Assembly (NCBI RefSeq): GCF_900115805.1
Contig: NZ_FOXU01000001.1
Span: 310,001 to 374,000, forward strand
Source of the DNA: Psychrobacillus psychrotolerans
GTDB lineage: Bacteria > Bacillota > Bacilli > Bacillales_A > Planococcaceae
DNA: 64,000 nucleotides
Direction of reading: 5' to 3'
Position numbers and translations under genes: made by a program. Positions 10,060 through 17,011 of this stretch are shown here, piece after piece; within the stretch, counting starts at the first letter, position 1; the number at the start of each line of letters is the position of its first letter. Under the pieces are notes generated by a model, which was given only the letters and a program-made list of their open reading frames with translations, made no database searches and had not been told where the DNA came from.

Positions 10060-10084
10060 AAAAAAGCTCTCACTATGAGAGCCA
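10060..10084 (-). terminator. Terminator overlapping the truncated ypjP-like 3' end
   Basis: GGCTCTCA-TAG-TGAGAGC followed on the minus strand by TTTTTT. The stop codon of the remnant reading frame forms part of the hairpin, 30-50 bp upstream of the thyA start. Confidence 0.75.
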
Positions 10085-10190
10085 TTTTGGTGGTGTGTTT
10101 TTTGACCAAAACCCAATCCATTTAGCAATGTATAATATTTTAATACTAGCCCTAGATAAATCAACGTTTATTAGGTTTCGAATTTGTATT
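10074..10190 (-). pseudogene. Truncated second ypjP-like 3' end
   Basis: On the minus strand the last 11 codons of this open fragment read WSKNTPPKWLS then TAG, identical in protein to the end of the intact ypjP-like gene at 11710-12279. A 28-bp DNA stretch (10083-10110 and 11720-11747 region) is shared exactly, and the remaining C-terminal codons differ synonymously (CTC/TTA, TCA/TCC, TAG/TAA). Upstream codons show only weak resemblance, and no start codon or RBS precedes the frame, which opens after a stop near 10190. Best read as a ypjP copy whose 5' part was deleted. Confidence 0.6.
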
Positions 10191-10368
10191 ACTTATAACT
10201 TTAGTATATTATAGCATTGTTTTGGGGTGCATTTGGAGTAATATTCACCTTTTTTGTTCTATTAAATAATTGCTCGTTGAAAAGTTAGACGGATGGGCAG
10301 GTCGCGCATTAAACATTCTAGACTCTAGTATTGCCGTTAGTACATTAAAGGTACAGCTTCTTAAAAAC
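10191..10368. other. Gap between the ypjP remnant and the deacetylase gene
   Basis: Part of the 336-bp gap downstream of the deacetylase gene and upstream of thyA. AT-rich, with the minus-strand promoter for thyA likely somewhere here or beyond. I see no coding frame with an RBS and no clear structured RNA. Confidence 0.4.
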
Positions 10369-11103
10369 CTATTTTTCTTGTTTATTGTTTATCTTTATGA
10401 GTTCTGACACCGTAACAAAGACATAATCTTGTTTTTGGAGCTCCTCAATAATTTTTTCTAAAGCTTTAACTGTTTGACTTCGATTTCCCCCACCATCATG
10501 AAATAAAATGATATTCCCTGGCTCTACATTATTTAATACTTTTTTTTCTATACGATGCACTCCAGGACTTTTCCAATCCTCGGTATCTTGATGCCAAGAC
10601 CACATCACCACTTGGTACCCTTTTTTTACAACACTTTGAATCATTTGATCGGTGTATTGCCCTTCTACTGGACGGAACAGCTCTGGACGATAACCCGTTA
10701 TACTAAAAATTAAGTCATCCGTTTGTTTTAACTCTAATTCTAATTTAGAGAGCGTTGTTTTTGGATGATGAGTATAAGTATGATTTGCAATCTCATGACC
10801 TTCGTTGTATTGGCGTAAAATTAAATCTGGATTTTTTTCAGCAAGTTCACCAACAACAAAAAATGTAGCCTTTGCATTATGTTTCTCTAAAATTTCCAGT
10901 ATCTCTGCTGTGTATTTTGGATGTGGTCCGTCGTCAAATGTAAGAGCCACGACCTTTTCTTTCGTGTTAATCTCCCACACTATCTCTCCAGTATTTTCGT
11001 AATGATATCGGTCTTTAACTGCTGAGGCCCTTAAATTAGAACCAAGATAGAAAGTTATTCCAACTAAAAATAAAGTGAGTATAATACTATATCTCTTTGT
11101 CAT
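10369..11103 (-). CDS. Polysaccharide deacetylase (NodB domain), membrane-anchored
   Basis: A 244-residue exported CE4 esterase. N-terminal TM/uncleaved signal about residues 5-21. NodB motifs: TFDDGPH (55-61) with the catalytic base and metal Asp, HTYTHH (metal His108, His112), motif 3 reads RPVEG (144-148) instead of the usual RPPYG, the W-D-T-D region WSWHQDTEDW, and LFHDGGG (200-206). The family removes acetyl groups from peptidoglycan or chitin-like glycans. RBS GAGGTG precedes the ATG. It interrupts the ypjP-thyA neighbourhood expected from other Bacillales, suggesting insertion. The altered motif 3 may change activity. Confidence 0.9.
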   Translation of the reverse strand: MTKRYSIILTLFLVGITFYLGSNLRASAVKDRYHYENTGEIVWEINTKEKVVALTFDDGPHPKYTAEILEILEKHNAKATFFVVGELAEKNPDLILRQYNEGHEIANHTYTHHPKTTLSKLELELKQTDDLIFSITGYRPELFRPVEGQYTDQMIQSVVKKGYQVVMWSWHQDTEDWKSPGVHRIEKKVLNNVEPGNIILFHDGGGNRSQTVKALEKIIEELQKQDYVFVTVSELIKINNKQEK

Positions 11104-11660
11104 GACACCTCATCATTCCAATCTTAATATTTTACGGAGATTTGATTACTTTTTACTCCATGGTAGTTTTTATACCTTCGCCCCCCAAAAATTAGACAAA
11201 TAAAATTAAATTTTTAAATAACCAGCATAAAACTTCCTTTATTGTATTATTCTATCTTCAACTTTGGACTAGATTCTCTACATACCTTACACATTTGTAG
11301 ACTGGAATTTAAAAACGGGAACCTTATCTTCTTGGCTTTTGAGTTTGTACAAAAGTACCTCCAGAGCGTCATAAAAAGTATATTCTAATTTCGATTGGTA
11401 ATCATAAAGTCAAGGCCGTTACTACAATCAAAAGGAAATATTTGATCAGCTGTTGAAGCAAAGCTATACTGAAGATACGATTGTAGCTATGTAATTTCTC
11501 ATTTTACCTGTATTTGTATTTTAATATTAAACGGAGTGCGGATTAGGGAATTGAGGGCTTTTCAGAAAGATGGAATAGCTGCTTCTAAATATTATGGGCA
11601 GAATTATTTACTTAATCCATTTGATGAATACGAAGAATGAGGGGGTATATTTCTATATAC
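11104..11660. other. Intergenic region with possible decayed coding fragments
   Basis: No complete gene seen. On the plus strand two short open stretches end in stops (around 11420-11492 and 11540-11640, the latter ending NPFDEYEE). They have codon-like composition but no start. A CCCCCCAAAAATTAGACAAA sequence at 11181-11200 resembles the end of an IS3-type element, but no partner end is visible. Possibly a graveyard of an old insertion. Confidence 0.35.
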
Positions 11661-11667
11661 ACTATCC

Positions 11668-11708
11668 AAACAAAAAAACACTCATTTTCACATGAGTGTT
11701 TTGGCTTT
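11668..11708 (-). terminator. Terminator of ypjP
   Basis: AAACACTCAT-GTGAAA-ATGAGTGTTT hairpin followed on the minus strand by a T run, immediately past the ypjP stop. Confidence 0.85.
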
Positions 11709-11709
11709 T

Positions 11710-12279
11710 TTAGGATAACCATTTTGGTGGTGTGTTTTTTGACCAATATATGTCACCTAGCACATAATGTTTAGAATATTTATCTTCGGCCAAGTGGTAA
11801 TGGAAATTGAAATAATATCCTTCTAAAGGTTTTTTGTCCGTTCTTACATGAAAACGGATCAAGTCTTTTCTTGTAGTTTCATTATAAATATTGAAAATCT
11901 TTTCGTGATAATCTCCAGATGGCTTCTCAGAAATAGACAAACGTGTTACTTCCTGACTGGAAGCTTTTGCAATTGTCATATCAATAACCTCTTGTATTTT
12001 AGGGAAAATAACGTCGTCAAATTCATTTTGAATGACTGGTCCTATTCGATTACCAAACTTTATGTATGCTTGTTCTCTGGCAGCAACTGCCATATGTTCA
12101 TAGGTCGGAGCTTCTTCCGTTATTGTAACTTGTTCATAATCACTTACATCAGAAGAAATTGCCCTTGGAGGACTCTTGGTATCTAATATTTGCTCCCATA
12201 TAAAATGACTAGGAGATATTAGACCAAATGTTAGCAATGCAACAGTTATGATTATTGACTTTTGGAACCACTTTTTCAT
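11710..12279 (-). CDS. ypjP: YpjP-like cell-envelope protein
   Basis: A 189-residue protein with an N-terminal TM/signal segment (about residues 6-28) and an extracytoplasmic remainder. Conserved-looking blocks are EQAYIKFGNRIGPVIQNEFD, the HVRTDKKPLEGYYFNFHYH segment, and the terminal DIYWSKNTPPKWLS. In B. subtilis ypjP lies directly upstream of thymidylate synthase; here they are separated by a deacetylase gene and a truncated copy of the same 3' end. ATG 12279 is favoured over GTG 12288 because GAAGGTG then has correct spacing. Function unknown. Confidence 0.85.
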   Translation of the reverse strand: MKKWFQKSIIITVALLTFGLISPSHFIWEQILDTKSPPRAISSDVSDYEQVTITEEAPTYEHMAVAAREQAYIKFGNRIGPVIQNEFDDVIFPKIQEVIDMTIAKASSQEVTRLSISEKPSGDYHEKIFNIYNETTRKDLIRFHVRTDKKPLEGYYFNFHYHLAEDKYSKHYVLGDIYWSKNTPPKWLS

Positions 12280-12433
12280 CCTATTCACCTTCTATATTGG
12301 GCAATTTTAGTAAAACTCTACATTCTATTAAACGTTTTAAAGAACTAAAGGTTTCATCTTCTTACTATTCATTGTACAATAAAATGTGTAAACATTCCAT
12401 ACAGCTTTTTTTTATCAAAGGAGGAAAATCACG

Positions 12434-12511
12434 ATGGATTTAGGATTAGTTATTGGTATCGGATTTTTATTTTTAATAGCATATTTAACATCACTTTGCT
12501 TTACTGATTAA
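12434..12511 (+). CDS. Predicted 25-residue membrane peptide
   Basis: A short gene with ATG after the strong RBS AAAGGAGGAAAATCACG. The product starts MDLGLVIGIGFLFLIAYL and ends TSLCFTD, a single TM helix with acidic ends. It is followed within 15 bp by a hairpin terminator, so it is a complete monocistronic unit divergent from ypjP. I do not recognise a family. Type I toxin-like peptide, small regulator of a membrane enzyme, or sporulation peptide are all possible; none is shown by the sequence. Confidence 0.6.
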   Translation: MDLGLVIGIGFLFLIAYLTSLCFTD

Positions 12512-12525
12512 TTGGAAGTTATATC

Positions 12526-12558
12526 GAGAGTCGTGACTAACGTCATGACTCTCTTTTC
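12526..12558 (+). terminator. Terminator of the 25-residue peptide gene
   Basis: GAGAGTCGTGAC-TAAC-GTCATGACTCTC stem followed by TTTTCTATTT, 14 bp after the stop. Confidence 0.85.
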
Positions 12559-12574
12559 TATTTATATGACCAGA

Positions 12575-13354
12575 TTATAAATTTATCACTCCATAATGAA
12601 TTTTGGAGGATAATCTTATTTCTCTTTCAAACCCGAATTGTTCAAACACCGTAGAACGGAAATGCGCTTTTAATACAACTCTCTTTCTTGCAACTCTCTT
12701 AGCCTCTTCTATCCACTCAACGTTTAAAGCATCGTGAATACCAGCTGCTCTTAAAGCTTGAAAATTGGAAGACTCTTCAATAACTTCTTCAAACATTGGG
12801 TCTAGATAAACAACATCAAAGGAATTGGATGGCACCGTTCTTGTGTATTCCACTGCATCTTGATGAATTATATGTATTCTCCGCATACTAGTTTCTAATG
12901 TGTCATTATTCGATTCATAATTTTTTAGCCCTACATCGACCACATATGCTATAAGGGGTTCCTTCTCGCATGCACGCACAACCCCTTCATCACCTACCGC
13001 ATAAGCAGCAATAATGCTATCGGAGCACAGACCAGCTGTCATATCTAAAATATGGTCACCTCGCTCTAAACGCGTTGCTTCCAAAAATGAATCTTGCTCA
13101 CCATTCATGAGTCTCTTCAATCGAAAAGCTGCAGAATTGGGGTGAAAGAAAAAAGGAGAAGTGAAACCGTAAGAATACAGTTCCAATCTCTCTTTGTTCA
13201 CCACAAGTACATTAGCATTCTGCTCTTGTTGTATAGTAGAAACTGATTTCTTGTGCCGTTGAATAAAAGGTAAATTTAACTCTTTGGCGATCCCTTTTGC
13301 TCTTAAAATATACGCTTCATTCGTTCTTCCAGCTGTCGTAATTACGGTGTTCAT
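12575..13354 (-). CDS. YpiP-like class I SAM-dependent methyltransferase
   Basis: A 259-residue cytoplasmic protein. The Rossmann SAM site is visible as DHILDMTAGLCSDSIIAAYA, followed by an acidic ACEKEPL after beta2 and VVYLDPMFEE as the catalytic-type motif, similar to RsmJ-like methyltransferases. The N-terminal 60 residues (TTAGRTNEAYILRAKGIAKE) match the YpiP type. The substrate is unknown; rRNA is a family-based guess. Its ATG overlaps the brxA stop by 4 bp (ATGA), so it is translationally coupled to brxA. Confidence 0.87.
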   Translation of the reverse strand: MNTVITTAGRTNEAYILRAKGIAKELNLPFIQRHKKSVSTIQQEQNANVLVVNKERLELYSYGFTSPFFFHPNSAAFRLKRLMNGEQDSFLEATRLERGDHILDMTAGLCSDSIIAAYAVGDEGVVRACEKEPLIAYVVDVGLKNYESNNDTLETSMRRIHIIHQDAVEYTRTVPSNSFDVVYLDPMFEEVIEESSNFQALRAAGIHDALNVEWIEEAKRVARKRVVLKAHFRSTVFEQFGFEREIRLSSKIHYGVINL

Positions 13355-13788
13355 GAAGAAACAACTTGTGAAAGGACACCAGATAAATGATCTTTAATAG
13401 TCTCCATCGAGTTACTTTCAATTTGTTCACGTGGAATGAAGTAAGCTAACTTATCATCTTTCCAAATAGCAATAGAAGGTGAACTTGGTGGTACCTCCTC
13501 AAAATAACCTCGCATTGTTGCAGTAGCCTCTTGATCTTGTCCAGCAAATACAGTAACTAAGTTTTCAGGCTTAACTTCTAACTCATTTAATGCATGAACA
13601 ACTGCAGGTCTAGCGAGTCCAGCAGCACAACCACACACGGAATTGATCACGATTAAAGAAACTCCACTTGCTGTAGACATATGCTCTTGTACATCCTTAG
13701 GTGTAGTAAGCTCTTTAAATCCTGCCCCCGTTAATTCACTTCTCATTGGTCCTACAATACCTTTCATATACTCATCGTATGCATTCAT
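13351..13788 (-). CDS. brxA: Bacilliredoxin BrxA (YphP type); 5' end rebuilt by the integrated element
   Basis: A 145-residue DUF1094 protein that removes bacillithiol from S-bacillithiolated proteins. The active site is the C-G-C motif, Cys52 and Cys54, within VINSVCGCAAGLARP. ATG 13788 follows GAAGGCGAAATC. The first seven codons lie inside the 23-bp direct repeat that bounds an ~8.5 kb element. The matching repeat at 22307-22329 keeps an ATG, RBS and promoter of an equivalent 5' end. The gene is therefore intact but transcribed from element-borne sequence. Co-transcribed with the methyltransferase. Confidence 0.93.
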   Translation of the reverse strand: MNAYDEYMKGIVGPMRSELTGAGFKELTTPKDVQEHMSTASGVSLIVINSVCGCAAGLARPAVVHALNELEVKPENLVTVFAGQDQEATATMRGYFEEVPPSSPSIAIWKDDKLAYFIPREQIESNSMETIKDHLSGVLSQVVSS

Positions 13789-13789
13789 G
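13767..13789. repeat. Left attachment-site repeat (attL-like)
   Basis: A 23-bp sequence, TATACTCATC at the left through GCATTCATG at the right, identical to 22307-22329. It covers codons 1-7 of brxA on the minus strand. Left of it the two copies diverge completely (brxA coding versus element). Confidence 0.85.
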
Positions 13790-13823
13790 ATTTCGCCTTC
13801 TTTCAATTAGTTTCACATATCCT

Positions 13824-13829
13824 ATTATA
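13824..13829 (-). promoter_or_regulatory. Extended -10 box of the present brxA promoter
   Basis: TGTTATAAT on the minus strand, an extended -10 (TGnTATAAT), about 35 bp upstream of the brxA ATG. The identical box occurs at 22364-22369 in the displaced copy, which supports selection on it. No convincing -35 hexamer. Confidence 0.6.
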
Positions 13830-14059
13830 ACAACATTTTCCCAGCATTAGCTAATACCCTGTTTTCTCAATTTGCGTACTCTTTCAGGATTTTTGTGACT
13901 TTTTTGTGATTTTCGTGACTTTCTTGTGCAACCAAAAGTATTCTTGTGCAACTTGTTAAACAGGTTTTATAAATACAAATAGAAACCACCTTTCATCTTT
14001 TTTTACCACAAGAACATTTATTCTAATTTATAACTAGTAATTTTTGGACAAATAAAAAA

Positions 14060-14091
14060 GCGACAAACTCAATTAAGAGAAAATCGCTATA
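14060..14091 (-). terminator. Weak hairpin terminator after the holin-DUF3006 gene
   Basis: AGCGA...TCGCT with an inner CTC/GAG pairing, followed on the minus strand by TTTTTTATTTG, a few bases after the stop at 14097. Confidence 0.55.
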
Positions 14092-14096
14092 AAATA

Positions 14097-14492
14097 CTAT
14101 TTATTATTTCTTAATTTTTCTAGTAAACTACTTACTTTTTCAGTAGCATCATCTGTTTCGCCTTGCAGAAGTGTAATTTTGTAGGTTTCATTGATCTTTA
14201 TAATCTCAACAATATCTCCTTCATCCAAATGAAGATTGATTAAATTTTTAGGAATCAATAACTGCACTAATTCATCCTCAAGTAATAAAAACTTGCCAAA
14301 ATCTCCATCTAAACTATCAAGTGTGTATTTCATTATCTGACCTGCGAATCCAATAAAAATACCCACCGCAAATGCGATGAGTGGAATGAAATTCTTATTT
14401 AGTGTTTCCGAGGTTGATCTTTTAATTAATTCCACCACTCCTAAAACAATTGGTACAATTACTGTTGCAAATAATAACACTGCCGTCATCAT
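14097..14492 (-). CDS. Truncated A118-type holin fused to a DUF3006-like domain
   Basis: A 131-residue protein with two visible parts. Residues 1-53 resemble the first two TM helices of Listeria phage A118-type holins (PIVLGVVELIKRS, NFIPLIAFAVGIFIGFAG). From Met54 the sequence turns into a small DUF3006-like domain: MKYTLDSLDGDFG, LLIPKNLI, LDEGDIVEI. The third TM and charged tail of a normal holin are missing. The SD GGAGGAACTT is good. Phage lysis holins permeabilise the membrane; whether this fusion can is doubtful. Lies 12 bp after the XhlA-like gene, as in a PBSX-type lysis cassette whose endolysin is lost. Confidence 0.7.
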   Translation of the reverse strand: MMTAVLLFATVIVPIVLGVVELIKRSTSETLNKNFIPLIAFAVGIFIGFAGQIMKYTLDSLDGDFGKFLLLEDELVQLLIPKNLINLHLDEGDIVEIIKINETYKITLLQGETDDATEKVSSLLEKLRNNK

Positions 14493-14504
14493 AAGTTCCT
14501 CCTC

Positions 14505-14936
14505 TTATTTTAAAATAGTTGCTTCAAGTATCAGGTAGATGATACCACCAGCTGAAAATATTGTTTTCATGAAATCCCAAGCTTTTGCCCAATTATCCCG
14601 TTTGATCTCAGTATCAACTTTTTTAATTTCTATGTCTGCCTTCCTTTGTTCCTGCTGCATGTCGATGTCAGCTTTTCTTAGTTCCTGTTGCATACCAGTT
14701 GAGGATTTTATCAAATCCCATTGTTTATCCATAATTGACTGAAAGAAAGAACGCGTTTCTTTGTTTTCTGTAAGAATGGTCGTCTTTAGGTCATGATAAT
14801 TTTCGTCGGATTCACGTCGCCATTTTTCCATTTCCTTTTTCCATTCGAACAGAGCGTTTTGACCCTTCAATAAATATTCTCTATCTTTCTTTAATTGCTC
14901 TATCTCTTCTCCATGTACTTTAACTGTTTCAAACAT
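14505..14936 (-). CDS. XhlA-like coiled-coil protein with C-terminal membrane anchor
   Basis: A 143-residue product from ATG 14936 (SD AGAAGGAGG, 9-nt spacing). ATG 14960 and an upstream in-frame start are alternatives, and 14960 has its own AAAGGGGTGAGAGG. A charged helical body carries an in-tandem 11-residue duplication (MQQELRKADID / MQQEQRKADIE) and ends in a hydrophobic helix (FSAGGIIYLILEATIL). XhlA/hemolysin-type phage proteins have this architecture (coiled coil plus C-terminal TM) and act with a holin, which is the next gene. Longer than typical XhlA (about 90 residues), so the call is by architecture and position. Confidence 0.6.
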   Translation of the reverse strand: MFETVKVHGEEIEQLKKDREYLLKGQNALFEWKKEMEKWRRESDENYHDLKTTILTENKETRSFFQSIMDKQWDLIKSSTGMQQELRKADIDMQQEQRKADIEIKKVDTEIKRDNWAKAWDFMKTIFSAGGIIYLILEATILK

Positions 14937-15011
14937 AGACGAGTTGCCTCCTTCTGGCATCCTCTCACCCCTTTTTGGCAAATAAAAAGAGCACCCAATG
15001 GATGCCCTCAA

Positions 15012-15222
15012 TGTTGATTATTAAGTTTTTCTTACAATGCAATATGTTCCAAAAGCAACTAATAATAAGTTCTCTTATTATTAGTAAAACGATTAATTAA
15101 AAAATTTACTATTGAATCTAAAACAACAAACGATTTGTTAAAATGTACACGATAATTCTCCAAAAATAAAGAGACCCAAATTATTGGACCTCGATTTTTT
15201 ACTTAAAGTATAGTTTATATAA
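15012..15222. other. Intergenic with terminator-like hairpin for the secreted-protein gene
   Basis: Minus-strand repeats AATAAGAG/CTCTTATT near 15060-15080 form a hairpin, and ATTGGACCTCGATTTTTT lies close to the 15223 stop. I see no gene. Confidence 0.35.
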
Positions 15223-15852
15223 TTACATACAATTACTTTTTCCAGGGAATTTCTTCTCTAAGTCTTGATTACAATTGTACATTACAATTCCTAAAGTTAC
15301 AGCAATTCCAGCTATATTAGACTTAATGCCTAGGGCTACTATTTTTTTAGCAGCTAAAGTAAATTCTTTATCAGAAATCAAATTGGCTATTGTCGAAAGA
15401 GCTGTCGTTGGACCGTAATTTGCTTTTAATCCTGCTAATAAACACTTATTCTCAGCTGCAATAAATTCAGGTTTTTCCTTCATTAAATGCCACTCGCATG
15501 CCACTATTAGGGGAGTAATTACCGAAGAATCATCAAACCCTTTCTCATTTACCTCCACAAATAACCCTGCTTCTTCCATCCCTTGAATTATCTCTTGATA
15601 ATCTTCAAAACCATTTAATTCTTCCTCAAAAATCGCTCTATCATAACCAAGCGTAAACCCATTTTTATCGGTTACAATACCTTTTTCAAAAATTAAACTT
15701 AAAGCAGTTTCAAGTGTAGCTATATCCTCTGAATCACCTTCGTCATAAGCATTAGTTTTATTAGTTTCAACAAAACCTCCAAACACCGATAATACAACGA
15801 TAGATACCACCATACCTAACTTTAATAATATACTTTTAGAAAGCTTATTCAT
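15223..15852 (-). CDS. Secreted protein of unknown function with four cysteines
   Basis: A 209-residue product with a clear Sec signal peptide (about residues 1-36: basic MNKLSKS, hydrophobic core, then ETNKTNA-YDEG). The mature N-terminal half is acidic. The C-terminal half is hydrophobic and Ala/Ile/Gly-rich (AAKKIVALGIKSNIAGIAVTLGIVMY) with cysteines at CEW, KCLL, NCNQ and NCM. RBS GGGGG is strong. It sits between tail and lysis genes where PBSX carries xepA, and 69 bp after a two-TM protein. An exported antimicrobial protein with its immunity partner is a reasonable but unproven reading. No family recognised. Confidence 0.65.
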   Translation of the reverse strand: MNKLSKSILLKLGMVVSIVVLSVFGGFVETNKTNAYDEGDSEDIATLETALSLIFEKGIVTDKNGFTLGYDRAIFEEELNGFEDYQEIIQGMEEAGLFVEVNEKGFDDSSVITPLIVACEWHLMKEKPEFIAAENKCLLAGLKANYGPTTALSTIANLISDKEFTLAAKKIVALGIKSNIAGIAVTLGIVMYNCNQDLEKKFPGKSNCM

Positions 15853-15920
15853 TTTAAAATTCCCCCTTTCTCTTTTATAATATCACACCAATTTACATTT
15901 TGAACCTAATTTGGTAAATA

Positions 15921-16124
15921 TTAGATTTTGTTAACTTTATTTCTTTTTAACAACTTATTTATAACAACAAAAATTATTGCAGCAATTGATGTTATTATTA
16001 TTTTTTGCGTTAAGTTAAAAGAATTAAAATTAATTGAAAGAATAACAAAAATACCAACTACGTAAACAATTAATCCTAAAACAAACCTTATATTATTTTT
16101 AAAAAAGTCTTTTAGATTTTCCAT
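15921..16124 (-). CDS. Small two-TM membrane protein
   Basis: A 67-residue protein with TM helices about residues 12-31 and 39-58 and a basic C-terminus (KLLKRNKVNKI). RBS GAGGTGAAATTTA precedes the ATG. It is encoded just upstream of the secreted protein in the same direction. Size, topology and pairing resemble bacteriocin immunity proteins, but no sequence family is recognised, so this stays an inference. Confidence 0.6.
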   Translation of the reverse strand: MENLKDFFKNNIRFVLGLIVYVVGIFVILSINFNSFNLTQKIIITSIAAIIFVVINKLLKRNKVNKI

Positions 16125-16348
16125 TAAATTTCACCTCGTATTTTAATTAGAATCTCAAATAAAATCTAGTTGTCTAAATATAGACGATAAATATTTGAGT
16201 TTGAAGTAAAAATCAAATACTATCGTAATACTCAAAACAAATAGCTCCTAAATATTAACACTTTTATTAACAATACACTAAAATACCAAATATGTGAAAT
16301 ATATTTTTTCAATCATTTACAAATAATAAAACAAATAACTCTAGCTTA

Positions 16349-16501
16349 TTATATGCTTAATTGCTCTGTTAACTCTTCATATTGTGTTTGAGTAATACGA
16401 TCACCGACTAGAAAAATATCTAGTTTCTGTCGCATATCCTCTTTTGAAATATAAGACTGACGTTCAATTTGTGATTCACATGCTCTGAAAGTTAAGTTCA
16501 T
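16349..16501 (-). CDS. XkdX-like small phage protein (50 aa)
   Basis: A short frame starting MNLTFRACE and ending YEELTEQLSI. The pattern (N-terminal aromatic segment, YISKEDMRQKLD, then RITQTQYEELT) matches XkdX-family proteins, which end in a treble of acidic residues after ITEEQYKEI. It lies 22 bp downstream of the 107-residue protein gene, exactly where xkdX follows xkdW in PBSX-like prophages. SD GGAGAATGCAAA is moderate. Confidence 0.65.
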   Translation of the reverse strand: MNLTFRACESQIERQSYISKEDMRQKLDIFLVGDRITQTQYEELTEQLSI

Positions 16502-16522
16502 TTTGCATTCTCCATTCTATTT

Positions 16523-16846
16523 TTATAGACCTAGTTCAATCATTGTTACTCGGTAGTCTACATCGACGATATAGTCTGTTAACGCATCTGCTTCAGAAGG
16601 AATTACTAGTTCAAGTACTACCGGGTTCTTATCCTCACCAAACGTAATCTGACCATCTACAATGATTATTTCTTTCTGCATTGCTTGGGGCATTTCATCT
16701 GCTGTTATTTCTAGTTTTTCGTATTCACTAGCCTTGTGTCCAACGGTTTCAATAAACCGGTCAAATACTTCCGTATTAAACAAAGGGTGTTGTATTACCT
16801 CTAACAGAACTTTGTTGTCTGATTTTCTATAAATTACTATTCCCAC
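16523..16846 (-). CDS. Phage-tail-region protein, XkdW-like position
   Basis: A 107-residue acidic cytoplasmic-type protein (GIVIYRKSDNKVLLE at the N-terminus, DYIVDVDYRVTMIELGL at the C-terminus). RBS AAGGAGGCGACAAAG. Length and location directly before an XkdX-like gene suggest a tail-fibre-region accessory protein, but no motif proves it. A fragment of a tail protein C-terminus ends 15 bp upstream. Confidence 0.6.
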   Translation of the reverse strand: MGIVIYRKSDNKVLLEVIQHPLFNTEVFDRFIETVGHKASEYEKLEITADEMPQAMQKEIIIVDGQITFGEDKNPVVLELVIPSEADALTDYIVDVDYRVTMIELGL

Positions 16847-16861
16847 TTTGTCGCCTCCTTT

Positions 16862-16936
16862 TTATACATCTAGTACATAATCGCCAGAATAGCTAAAACT
16901 ACCCGCACCGGTTTCCTTTTTGGATTTAATCTCTTT
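16862..16936 (-). pseudogene. C-terminal fragment of a phage tail/structural protein
   Basis: A minus-strand frame of about 24 codons after an in-frame TGA reads KETGAGSFSYSGDYVLDV and a stop. Gly/Ser/Tyr-rich endings of this type close phage tail or minor structural proteins. The rest of the gene is gone, and an unrelated gene with its own terminator lies immediately upstream. Confidence 0.5.
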
Positions 16937-16982
16937 TCAATCAATGGCATCACCCCATTATGCTATTTGCTTTTTTAGACAT

Positions 16983-17003
16983 AGAAAAAGCACCTCGAGA
17001 GAG
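16983..17003 (-). terminator. Terminator of the 158-residue protein gene
   Basis: AGCATCTC-TCT-CGAGGTGCT stem (one G-T pair) followed on the minus strand by TTTTTC, just after the stop at 17012. Confidence 0.75.
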
Positions 17004-17011
17004 ATGCTATA

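Noticed and set aside
11181-11200. IS3-like terminal sequence
   Set aside because: Only one end-like motif and no transposase frame or partner repeat, so no insertion sequence is called.
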